Assembly: GCA_015059305.1 (NCBI GenBank)
Contig: SVAQ01000009.1
Coordinates: 1-49,729, forward strand
DNA length: 49,729 nt
Origin: Bacillota bacterium
Lineage (GTDB): Bacteria > Bacillota_I > Bacilli_A > RF39 > UBA660
Reading direction: 5' to 3'
Of the stretch, positions 42,897 through 49,729 are shown piece by piece (position 1 is the first letter of the stretch; every line of letters begins with the position of its first letter). The position numbers were made by a program, and so were the translations under genes. The notes below the pieces were generated by a model that was not told the DNA's origin, made no database searches, and saw only the letters and a list, made by a program, of their open reading frames with translations.

Positions 42897-42928
42897 CATG
42901 AAAAGATATTTTATAGGAGGTGTTTTTC

Positions 42929-43516
42929 GTGGCAAAAGAAGTCGTAAAGAAAATTAAATTACAAATTGAAGCCGGTAAAGCTACACCAGCTCCACCAGTT
43001 GGAACTGTTTTAGGACCTGCAGGTATCAATTTACAAGAATTCTGTACAAAATTTAATGATGCTTCTAGAGACAAAATGGGAGATGTAATTCCTTGTGAAA
43101 TTACAATTTATGATGATCGTTCATTCGATTTCGTATTAAAAACTCCACCTGCTTCATTCTTATTTAAGAAAGCTGCTGGTATTACAAAAGCTGGATCTAA
43201 AGGAGCAAATGAAATTGTTGCTACAATTTCAAAAGAAGATTTAAGAAAGATAGCTGAAACTAAGTTACCTGACTTAAATGCATATGATGTTGAAAGTGCA
43301 ATGAAAATTGTGGCTGGAACAGCTAGAAATATGGGTATCGCAATTAAGGGATACAATGATGCTGAACTTCAAGAACAAGCTGCTGAAGCTAAAAGGGAAG
43401 AAGCAGAAAGAGCTAAAAGAGAATCTGAACTTGCTGAACTTGAAGCTGAAGCTCAAGAAATGGCTGAAGCAACATCTATGGAAATTCCTGAAGAAAACGA
43501 AGAAACAGAAGAATAA
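42929..43516 (+). CDS. rplK: 50S ribosomal protein L11 with acidic C-terminal extension
   Basis: 195 residues from GTG 42929 (AGGAGG upstream). Residues 1-141 are a complete L11: PPVGTVLGPAGIN near 22-34 and the C-terminal RNA-binding domain ending GTARNMGI. L11 normally stops near 141; here 54 more residues follow, a highly charged Ala/Glu/Lys helix ending EEAERAKRESEL...EENEETEE. The extension has no stop or frameshift before it, so it is real in this sequence. Confidence 0.95.
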   Translation: MAKEVVKKIKLQIEAGKATPAPPVGTVLGPAGINLQEFCTKFNDASRDKMGDVIPCEITIYDDRSFDFVLKTPPASFLFKKAAGITKAGSKGANEIVATISKEDLRKIAETKLPDLNAYDVESAMKIVAGTARNMGIAIKGYNDAELQEQAAEAKREEAERAKRESELAELEAEAQEMAEATSMEIPEENEETEE

Positions 43517-43572
43517 ATTTAAATTAATAATAATTACTTATCCGCTAATAAACCACAGTTAGGAGGGAAATA

Positions 43573-44271
43573 ATGAGAAATTTTGGAAAGAAATATGTGG
43601 AAGCATCAAATAAAGTTGATAAAACTCAAAGTTATTCAATTACTGATGCAATTAAACTAGTTAAAGAAACTTCTATTACTAAATTTGACAGTACTATTGA
43701 AGTAGCTTTAAAACTTAATGTTGACCCTAAGAAACAAGATCAATTATTACGTGGTTCACTTGTTTTACCAAATGGTAGTGGTAAATCAAAAAGAATTTTA
43801 GTACTAGCTAAAGGTGAACAAGCAGAAATAGCTAAAGAACTTGGTGCAAACTATGTTGGAGATAAAGATTTAGTTGAAAAAATCAAAAATGAAAATTGGT
43901 TAGATTTCGACGTAATCGTTGCTACTCCAGATATGATGCCAGAAGTTGGAAAAATTGGTAACATTTTAGGACCTAGAGGTTTAATGCCTAATCCTAAAAC
44001 TGGTACAGTTACTCCAAAAGTTGAAACTGCTATTAATGACATTAAGAAAGGTATGGTTGAATATCGTACTGATAGTTATGGAAATATCCATACTATTATT
44101 GGAAAAGCTTCATTTACTGAACAAGCTTTAGAAGAAAATTTAAGATATGTTGTTTCTACAATATCTAAAAATAAACCTAATACTGTTAAAGGTGCTTTAA
44201 TTGAAAATATTTCAATATCATCAACTATGGGACCTGGTATTAGACTTGCAAAAAATAGTTTTGACAATTAA
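43573..44271 (+). CDS. rplA: 50S ribosomal protein L1
   Basis: 232 residues, full length: [23 protein letters not shown] motif and [19 protein letters not shown]. It forms the L1 stalk and represses its own operon. AGGAGGG precedes the ATG. The final codons contain the -35 box of the rplJL promoter. Confidence 0.98.
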   Translation: MRNFGKKYVEASNKVDKTQSYSITDAIKLVKETSITKFDSTIEVALKLNVDPKKQDQLLRGSLVLPNGSGKSKRILVLAKGEQAEIAKELGANYVGDKDLVEKIKNENWLDFDVIVATPDMMPEVGKIGNILGPRGLMPNPKTGTVTPKVETAINDIKKGMVEYRTDSYGNIHTIIGKASFTEQALEENLRYVVSTISKNKPNTVKGALIENISISSTMGPGIRLAKNSFDN

Positions 44272-44289
44272 TTGAAACTATAATATAAT
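44261..44289 (+). promoter_or_regulatory. Consensus promoter of rplJ-rplL
   Basis: TTGACA (44261-44266, inside the rplA end), exactly 17 bases, TATAAT (44284-44289). A perfect match to the housekeeping consensus. Confidence 0.92.
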
Positions 44290-44302
44290 ATCGAATAGAA
44301 AA

Positions 44303-44398
44303 AACGAGGAACCAAAGACAGTAGGGGCGTACAGCTTAATAATCCTACCGAGGGGAAAGTTATAAGTCTTTTAAAACTTCCCCATGGGAAGTTTTTTC
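44303..44398 (+). promoter_or_regulatory. L10 (rplJ) leader with attenuator
   Basis: The L10/L12-binding leader core GAGGAACCAAAGACAGTAGGGG (about 44305-44326) pairs through CAGTAGG with CCTACCG (44344-44350). An attenuator follows: AAAACTTCCC (44373-44382) with GGGAAGTTTT (44386-44395) and T-run. The left arm can instead pair with GGGGAAAGTT (44352-44361). L10(L12)4 binding would favour termination. Confidence 0.85.
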
Positions 44399-44419
44399 TA
44401 AATATAATAAGGAGGAAAT

Positions 44420-44917
44420 ATGGCAAGCGAGAGAATTCTAGAAGAAAAAAAGCTAGTAGTAAGCGAAATCGTTGATAAGATTAAAAACAGTGAATCTGTT
44501 ATCTTATTCCAATATCAAGGTTTATCAGTTGCTGAACTTACTGAACTTAGAACTAAGTTAAAAGAAGTTAATGCTGAAGTAAAAGTGTATAAAAATACAT
44601 TATTAAAATTAGCTTGTGATGAATTAAATATTGATATTAATGAATTCCTTGAAGGACCAAATGCAATTTTATTTGGAACTGATTTATTAGAACCAATTAA
44701 AATCATTTCTAATTATGCTAAAGATCATGATAAACTTGATATTCGTGTAGGTGTATTAAGTGGATCTGTTTCAGATAAAGATGTAATTAGAGAATATGCA
44801 TCAATACCATCAAGAGAAGGACTACTTACTATGTTAGCAAGTGGAATGATTCAATACGTAAGAGATTTAAGCATTGCATTAAATCTTTATGCCGAAAAAA
44901 TGGAGGGAGAAGAATAA
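44420..44917 (+). CDS. rplJ: 50S ribosomal protein L10
   Basis: 165 residues, the stalk base that binds L7/L12 dimers. Typical segments: EIVDKIKNSESVILFQYQGLSV and LEGPNAILF. The C-terminal helix that holds L7/L12 is complete. AAGGAGG precedes the ATG; rplL starts two bases after its stop. Confidence 0.97.
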   Translation: MASERILEEKKLVVSEIVDKIKNSESVILFQYQGLSVAELTELRTKLKEVNAEVKVYKNTLLKLACDELNIDINEFLEGPNAILFGTDLLEPIKIISNYAKDHDKLDIRVGVLSGSVSDKDVIREYASIPSREGLLTMLASGMIQYVRDLSIALNLYAEKMEGEE

Positions 44918-44918
44918 T

Positions 44919-45287
44919 ATGGCAAAATTAACAAGAGAAGATTTTATTAGCGCATTAAAAGAAATGACTATTCTTGAAGTTAAAGAATTAGTTGACGCTA
45001 TGAAAGAAGAATTTGGTGTTGATCCTAGTGCTGTAGCAGTTGCTGCTGCTCCTGCTGCATCAGTTGAAGATGCTGGATCATCAACTAAAACAGTTGTATT
45101 AAAATCAGCTGGTGGCAATAAAATTGCTGTTATTAAAATCATTAAAGAAATTACTGGCCTAGGATTAGTTGAAGCTAAAGCTCTTGCAGACAATGGCGGA
45201 AATATTAAAGAAAACATTGCTGCTGATGAAGCTGAAGCAATCAAAACACAATTAACTGAAGCTGGCGCTGAAGTTGAATTAGCTTAA
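44919..45287 (+). CDS. rplL: 50S ribosomal protein L7/L12
   Basis: 122 residues: N-terminal dimerisation domain, an Ala-rich hinge (AVAVAAAPAASVE), and the C-terminal factor-binding domain (KTVVLKSAGGNKIAVIKIIKEITGLGLVEAK). ATG 44919 is the start; its ribosome site GGAGGGAGAAG is in the end of rplJ. Confidence 0.97.
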   Translation: MAKLTREDFISALKEMTILEVKELVDAMKEEFGVDPSAVAVAAAPAASVEDAGSSTKTVVLKSAGGNKIAVIKIIKEITGLGLVEAKALADNGGNIKENIAADEAEAIKTQLTEAGAEVELA

Positions 45288-45303
45288 TTTACTTTAGTCA
45301 ACC

Positions 45304-45326
45304 AAACCCACATAAGTGGGTTTTTT
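45304..45326 (+). terminator. Rho-independent terminator after rplL
   Basis: AAACCCAC (45304-45311) pairs with GTGGGTTT (45316-45323), then T to 45326. Confidence 0.92.
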
Positions 45327-45327
45327 G

Positions 45328-45356
45328 TTGAAAAAAAATATGAACTATTTTATACT
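45328..45356 (+). promoter_or_regulatory. Promoter of the two small membrane protein genes
   Basis: TTGAAA (45328-45333), a 17-base spacer and TATACT (45351-45356), starting just after the rplL terminator. Confidence 0.65.
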
Positions 45357-45371
45357 TAAAATGGTGATAGT

Positions 45372-45686
45372 ATGGCAGAAAATGCTGAAGTAAGAGAATT
45401 AAAAAAGAGAAAAATTATTAAAATAATTGGCTTTGCAATATTAACTGTTGTAATTTTGTGGTTTTCTTTAGTTTTAGTAGAAATGTATCGTGTTAAAACA
45501 GATCGTAGACCAATGCTTTGCTTAAATGAAGTTAAGGATGTTGAGGATAACGATGAGTATTCTATAACTTGCTATGGAATCTTATATAAATATCGCGAAT
45601 ATCATTATAATGAAACAGATGAATTATCCGCAAGAGAGTTCACTTTAATTTTCAAAGAATTTGCAAGGAAAATAGAAAATAAGTAG
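45372..45686 (+). CDS. Small single-pass membrane protein, unknown
   Basis: 104 residues: a short charged start, a membrane helix (about 16-36), then a soluble, charged part with two Cys (LCLNEVKDV, ITCYGILYKY). No family recognised. It stands where rpoB would be in related genomes and is 6 bases upstream of the pseudopilin-like gene. Confidence 0.7.
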   Translation: MAENAEVRELKKRKIIKIIGFAILTVVILWFSLVLVEMYRVKTDRRPMLCLNEVKDVEDNDEYSITCYGILYKYREYHYNETDELSAREFTLIFKEFARKIENK

Positions 45687-45692
45687 GGATTT

Positions 45693-46070
45693 ATGAAATT
45701 AAATAATAAAGGTTGGGGACTTAAAGAAATGATGATAATTAGTTCCATTTTGCTATTATTTTTATTGTTTGCAGCGTATTATATTTATATGCTTTATAAT
45801 AACTTGGATACTTCAAGTGCGTCCGTATATGGTAAATTGGAATTAAAACTGCAAACATCAGCAGTAAGTTACGTTAATAAACATAATTTGCAAAATTCAA
45901 AGGTTATTATTTCTTTAGATGATTTACAAAAGGCTGGTTATATTGATATTTTTACAGATCCTAATGACGATGCTTGTAATGGCTATGTAATATATGAAAA
46001 TCAAGATTATAAATCGTATATTTCATGTAATTATTATACGTCATTTGGATATAACCGAAGTTATGAATAA
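45693..46070 (+). CDS. Pseudopilin-like protein
   Basis: 125 residues. The N-terminus MKLNNKGWGLKEMMIISSILLLFLLFAAYYIY has a type IV prepilin pattern: a short basic leader, Gly at the cut site (G7), then WGLKE with the Glu at +5, and the hydrophobic helix. The soluble part has two Cys (DACNGY, ISCNYY), which could form a disulphide. The +1 residue is Trp instead of Phe/Met. No prepilin peptidase or assembly ATPase gene is in the window, so its partners are unknown. Confidence 0.65.
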   Translation: MKLNNKGWGLKEMMIISSILLLFLLFAAYYIYMLYNNLDTSSASVYGKLELKLQTSAVSYVNKHNLQNSKVIISLDDLQKAGYIDIFTDPNDDACNGYVIYENQDYKSYISCNYYTSFGYNRSYE

Positions 46071-46074
46071 TATA

Positions 46075-46103
46075 TTGACAATAAACTAATAAATTGATAT
46101 AGT
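46075..46103 (+). promoter_or_regulatory. Promoter of rpsL-rpsG-fusA
   Basis: TTGACA (46075-46080), exactly 17 bases, TATAGT (46098-46103) with TG at 46095. Confidence 0.85.
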
Positions 46104-46117
46104 AATAGTGCTTTTAT

Positions 46118-46144
46118 TTAGGTTCAGTCTAAGATTGGACCTAA
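46118..46144 (+). promoter_or_regulatory. Leader hairpin before rpsL
   Basis: TTAGGTTC (46118-46125) pairs with GGACCTAA (46137-46144, one wobble). A second small stem (ACAC/GTGT, about 46163-46176) follows. Possible ribosomal-protein regulatory leader; I know no family for it. Confidence 0.4.
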
Positions 46145-46198
46145 TTTAATGGGGAAAATGATACACCAGGTTGTGTGTTAATGAAGGGAGGAAGAAAA

Positions 46199-46609
46199 AT
46201 GCCAACAATTAATCAACTTGTAAAGAAAAGCCGTGGAAAGAAAACTAGAAAAAGTAAAAGTCCAGTTTTAAACGTAGGTTTTAATACAATCGAAAGAAAA
46301 CAAACTAACGATAAGAGCCCACAAAAAAGAGGAGTATGTACTCGTGTAGGTACTAAAACACCTAAAAAACCAAACTCAGCTTTAAGAAAATATGCTCGTG
46401 TTAGACTTTCAAATGGTAAAGAAATCGATGCTTACATTCCAGGTGAAGGACATAACTTACAAGAACACAGCGTAGTTTTAGTACGTGGTGGTCGTGTAAA
46501 AGACTTAATCGGTGTTCGTTATCATATTGTACGTGGTACACTTGATACTCACGGAGTTGAAGACCGTAAACAAGGTAGAAGTAAATATGGTACAAAAAGA
46601 CCTAAGTAA
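46199..46609 (+). CDS. rpsL: 30S ribosomal protein S12
   Basis: 136 residues from ATG 46199 (GGGAGGAAG upstream). Decoding-centre protein; the streptomycin-related KKPNSALRK and [22 protein letters not shown] segments are intact, with wild-type-like lysines. In-frame ORF codons to 46175 are unsupported. Confidence 0.98.
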   Translation: MPTINQLVKKSRGKKTRKSKSPVLNVGFNTIERKQTNDKSPQKRGVCTRVGTKTPKKPNSALRKYARVRLSNGKEIDAYIPGEGHNLQEHSVVLVRGGRVKDLIGVRYHIVRGTLDTHGVEDRKQGRSKYGTKRPK

Positions 46610-46644
46610 TTAGGCAAAAAAAATAAATAAAGGAGGAAGAGAAT

Positions 46645-47112
46645 ATGCGTAAGAGAAGAGCAGTAAAAAGAGATGTACTTCCAGATCCTATATATAATTC
46701 AAAAGTAGTTACAAGACTAATTAATACAATTATGGTTGATGGTAAGAAGGGTACAGCTCAAACTATTTTATATGATGCTTTTAAAATTATTGAAAAAGAA
46801 ACAAATAGACCAGCAATGGATGTTTATAATGAAGCATTAGAAAATATTAAACCAGCACTTGAAGTTAAATCTCGTCGTGTTGGTGGTAGCAATTACCAAG
46901 TTCCAATCGAAGTATCAAGTGATAGATCACAAGCATTAGCGCTTCGTTGGTTAGTAAATTATGCAAAACTTAGAAATGGAAAGGGCATGGCTATTAATTT
47001 AGCTAATGAGATTATGGATGCTGCTAAAGGTGTAGGCGGTGCAGTTAAGAAAAGAGACGACATGCACAAAATGGCTGAAGCTAATAAAGCGTTCGCTCAT
47101 TATAGATGGTAA
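46645..47112 (+). CDS. rpsG: 30S ribosomal protein S7
   Basis: 155 residues, full length: [47 protein letters not shown]. Assembles the 3' domain of 16S rRNA. AGGAGG precedes the ATG. Confidence 0.98.
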   Translation: MRKRRAVKRDVLPDPIYNSKVVTRLINTIMVDGKKGTAQTILYDAFKIIEKETNRPAMDVYNEALENIKPALEVKSRRVGGSNYQVPIEVSSDRSQALALRWLVNYAKLRNGKGMAINLANEIMDAAKGVGGAVKKRDDMHKMAEANKAFAHYRW

Positions 47113-47118
47113 TTATTT

Positions 47119-49191
47119 ATGGCAAGAGACGTTTCATTAGATAAAACAAGAAATATTGGTATAATGGCTCATATTGATGCTGGTAAAACAACATTCACTG
47201 AAAGAGTTTTATATCATACTGGTAGAATTCATAAAATTGGAGAAACACATGATGGTGCTTCTCAAATGGACTGGATGGACCAAGAAAAAGAAAGAGGTAT
47301 CACAATTACTTCAGCTGCAACAACAGCTCATTGGAATGGATACCGTTTAAATATTATAGATACTCCAGGTCACGTAGACTTTACAATTGAAGTTGAACGA
47401 AGCCTAAGAGTTCTAGATGGTGCTGTAACTGTAATTGATGCACAAAATGGTGTTGAACCTCAAACTGAAACAGTTTGGAGACAAGCTACAGAATTTAAAG
47501 TACCAAGAATGATTTTTGCAAACAAGATGGATAAGATGGGAGCAGATTACCAATATAGTCTTGAAACAATTGATAAAAGATTAGGCGTAAATGCAAAACC
47601 TATTGCTTGGCCAATTGGAGCAGAAAATGATTTTAAAGGAATTATTGATATTCTTAATCGTAAAGCCATGTTATTTAAAGGTGATAACGATGAATCATAC
47701 GAAGAAATTGAAATTCCTGCAGAATTAAAAGATTTAATTGAAGAAAAGAGAACAGAACTTATTGAAGCTGCTGCTGAATTCGATGATGAATTAATGGAAA
47801 AATATCTAGAAGGCGAAGAACTTCCTATTGATATGGTTAAAAAAGCTATTAGAAAAGGAACTTTGGCTGTAGAATTCTTCCCAGTTATGCCTGGTAGTGC
47901 AAAAGCTAATATTGGTGTTAAATTTGCACTTGATGCAGTTATTGATTACTTACCAAGCCCAACTGACATCGGAGCTGCTGAATGTGTAGACTTAAAAGGT
48001 AACGATGTATTAAGAAAAGCTGATGACAATGAACCATTCACTGCATTAGCATTCAAAGTTATGACAGACCCATTCGTTGGAACATTAACATTCTTCAGAG
48101 TTTATTCTGGAAAACTACAAAGCGGTAGTTATGTAATGAATTCAACTAAGGGAGAAAAAGAAAGAGTTGGACGTATTTTACAAATGCATGCTAATCAAAG
48201 AAAAGAAATTGATTGCGTATATGCAGGTGAAATTGCTGCTGCTGTTGGTTTAAAAGATACAGGTACAGCTGACACATTATGTGATGAAAAGAATGCTGTT
48301 ATCTTAAAAGGTATGGAAATTCCAGAACCAGTTATTGATCTTGCAATTGAACCAAAAAGTAAATCTGACCAAGATAAAATGGCAGTTGCTTTATCTAAGT
48401 TAGCAGATGAAGATCCATCTTTCAAATATCATACTGATCATGAAACTGGTCAAACAGTTATCAGTGGTATGGGTGAACTTCATTTAGACGTATTAGTAGA
48501 AAGAATGCGTAGAGAATTTAGCGTTGATTGTAATGTTGGTAAACCACAAGTTGCTTACCGTGAAACGTTAACAATGGCTGCTGAATGTGAAGGTAAATAT
48601 ATTAAACAATCAGGTGGTCGTGGACAATATGGTCACGTATGGGTTAAATTTGAACCAAATCCTGAAAAAGGTTATGAATTCGTTGATGCAGTAGTTGGTG
48701 GTGTAGTTCCTCGTGAATATATACCAGTTACTGATAAAGGATTACAAGAAGCTATGGCAGGCGGAGTTCTTGCTGGTTATCCATTAGTAGATGTTAAAGC
48801 TACATTATTTGATGGATCATACCATGATGTAGACTCATCTGAAATGGCATTTAAAGTTGCTGCTTCATTAGCGTTAAAAGAAGCTGCTAAAAAATGTAAG
48901 CCAGTTTTACTTGAACCAATTATGAGAGTTGAAGTTGTAGTTCCTGAAGAATATTTAGGAAATGTAATGGGGGACTTAACTAGTAGAAGAGGTAAACCTA
49001 TGGGTAACGAATCAAGGGGTAATGCTTTATCAATTAAAGCTATGGTGCCACTTGCTGAAATGTTCGGTTACGCTACTTCATTAAGAAGTAATACTCAAGG
49101 TAGAGGAACATTTAGTATGTTCATGGATCACTACGAAGAAGTGCCTAAATCAATCTCTGAAGAAATCATCAAGAAAAACGGCGTAAACTAA
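47119..49191 (+). CDS. fusA: Elongation factor G
   Basis: 690 residues, full-length EF-G: GTPase domain with [18 protein letters not shown] and NKMD, then domains II-V (SGRGQYGHV in domain IV). Catalyses translocation. It begins 6 bases after the rpsG stop and has no clear Shine-Dalgarno sequence, so it probably depends on translational coupling to rpsG. Confidence 0.98.
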   Translation: MARDVSLDKTRNIGIMAHIDAGKTTFTERVLYHTGRIHKIGETHDGASQMDWMDQEKERGITITSAATTAHWNGYRLNIIDTPGHVDFTIEVERSLRVLDGAVTVIDAQNGVEPQTETVWRQATEFKVPRMIFANKMDKMGADYQYSLETIDKRLGVNAKPIAWPIGAENDFKGIIDILNRKAMLFKGDNDESYEEIEIPAELKDLIEEKRTELIEAAAEFDDELMEKYLEGEELPIDMVKKAIRKGTLAVEFFPVMPGSAKANIGVKFALDAVIDYLPSPTDIGAAECVDLKGNDVLRKADDNEPFTALAFKVMTDPFVGTLTFFRVYSGKLQSGSYVMNSTKGEKERVGRILQMHANQRKEIDCVYAGEIAAAVGLKDTGTADTLCDEKNAVILKGMEIPEPVIDLAIEPKSKSDQDKMAVALSKLADEDPSFKYHTDHETGQTVISGMGELHLDVLVERMRREFSVDCNVGKPQVAYRETLTMAAECEGKYIKQSGGRGQYGHVWVKFEPNPEKGYEFVDAVVGGVVPREYIPVTDKGLQEAMAGGVLAGYPLVDVKATLFDGSYHDVDSSEMAFKVAASLALKEAAKKCKPVLLEPIMRVEVVVPEEYLGNVMGDLTSRRGKPMGNESRGNALSIKAMVPLAEMFGYATSLRSNTQGRGTFSMFMDHYEEVPKSISEEIIKKNGVN

Positions 49192-49227
49192 AATAATACT
49201 TGAATTTTATTCAGGCATTAGATAAAA

Positions 49228-49233
49228 TATAAT
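49228..49233 (+). promoter_or_regulatory. Possible -10 of a tuf promoter
   Basis: TATAAT at 49228-49233, 26 bases before tuf. TTGAAT at 49200 is too far for a regular -35, so read-through from rpsL may be the main source. Confidence 0.35.
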
Positions 49234-49259
49234 AGTATAAGAAAAGGAGGAAATATTAT

Positions 49260-49729
49260 ATGGCAAGAGAAAAATTTGATCGTTCTAAAGAACACGTTAA
49301 TATAGGTACTATTGGACACGTAGACCATGGTAAAACTACTTTAACTGCTGCGATCACTAAATATTTTGGTAACTTTGTAGATTATGCAGATATCGATAAA
49401 GCTCCAGAAGAAAGAGAAAGAGGTATTACTATTAATACTGCTCACGTTGAGTATGAAACTGAAAAACGTCACTATGCTCACGTTGACTGTCCAGGCCACG
49501 CCGATTATGTTAAAAACATGATTACTGGTGCTGCTCAAATGGATGGTGCTATTCTTGTAGTTTCAGCAGCTGACGGTCCTATGCCACAAACTAGAGAACA
49601 TATCTTATTATCTAGACAAGTTGGTGTACCTAAGATTGTTGTTTACATGAATAAATGTGATCAAGTTGATGATCCTGAATTACTTGATTTAGTAGAAATG
49701 GAAATCAGAGAATTATTAGGAGAATATGG
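49260..49729 (+). CDS. tuf: Elongation factor Tu (5' part)
   Basis: Runs off the window end. 156 residues are visible: [27 protein letters not shown] (P-loop at 19-26), [12 protein letters not shown] (switch), [10 protein letters not shown] and NKCD. Delivers aminoacyl-tRNA to the ribosome. AAAGGAGG precedes the ATG at 49260. Confidence 0.97.
   Translation, partial: MAREKFDRSKEHVNIGTIGHVDHGKTTLTAAITKYFGNFVDYADIDKAPEERERGITINTAHVEYETEKRHYAHVDCPGHADYVKNMITGAAQMDGAILVVSAADGPMPQTREHILLSRQVGVPKIVVYMNKCDQVDDPELLDLVEMEIRELLGEY

Noticed and set aside
43308..43562. Frame overlapping the rplK 3' end
   Set aside because: A lysine/leucine-rich shadow frame of the E/A/K-rich L11 extension.
44879..45244. 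121-codon minus-strand reading frame opposite rplL
   Set aside because: Antisense shadow of the Ala-rich L7/L12 gene; no ribosome site and no recognisable protein.

Overview
This is a gene-dense, very AT-rich stretch of chromosome from a low-GC Bacillota, probably a walled Bacilli lineage related to the Mollicutes/RF39/Erysipelotrichia area. UGA is used as a stop and UGG as the only tryptophan codon, so the Mycoplasma code does not apply. A lipid II flippase, FtsEX, two M23 peptidases and a gerQ spore-coat gene argue for a cell wall and a spore-forming ancestry. The placement is an inference from gene content and composition, not from a phylogeny.

Layout. 1-493: the end of an rRNA operon (23S 3' end, short 5S). 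580-3012: tsaE-tsaB-rimI-tsaD (tRNA t6A synthesis plus an acetyltransferase), then tspO on the minus strand and tmRNA. 4046-7066: an accessory patch with a small membrane protein, a CPBP protease, a stress-type SDR and an orphan radical SAM protein. 7183-12800: rpsF-ssb-rpsR under an S6:S18-type leader, then rplI-dnaB-M23 peptidase-walJ-rlmH, continuing into an MFS protein and ung (to 14659). 14660-18759: a LemA-like protein, a MurJ/SpoVB-type flippase, a small metallo-hydrolase, gerQ and a YitT protein. 18818-27435: the most interesting block. It holds an FkbH-type glyceryl-loading enzyme, a discrete ACP, two Ig-like/SGNH membrane proteins, a DUF4358 lipoprotein, an MBOAT acyltransferase, a DHHW (AlgJ/AlgX-like) protein, two paralogous small membrane proteins and holo-ACP synthase. 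It reads like a dlt-type O-acylation machine using a glyceryl (or derived) ACP thioester instead of D-alanyl-DltC.

27561-30341: ftsE-ftsX plus a coiled-coil M23 peptidase, a division/elongation hydrolase module. 30393-34087: a lipoprotein, then a large surface protein made of acidic DxDGDG-type repeats with a TasA/camelysin-like C-terminal domain, a SipW-like signal peptidase and a DUF1292 protein. 34077-41585: a dicarboxylate symporter, rubrerythrin, T-box-controlled pheST, a TtcA-like protein, a TetR regulator and an exported thioredoxin-like protein without CxxC. 41603-42655: a membrane-anchored Ig-like protein. 42810-49729: translation operons rplK-rplA, rplJ-rplL (L10 leader), two small membrane proteins (one pseudopilin-like), rpsL-rpsG-fusA and the start of tuf. 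rpoB/rpoC are not in their usual place between rplL and rpsL.

Regulation visible in the sequence: most promoters are extended -10 elements (TGnTATAAT) with weak -35 boxes, while ribosomal operons have near-consensus TTGACA boxes. Several convergent gene pairs end inside shared bidirectional terminators. No insertion sequence, prophage, CRISPR array or ordinary tRNA gene was seen.
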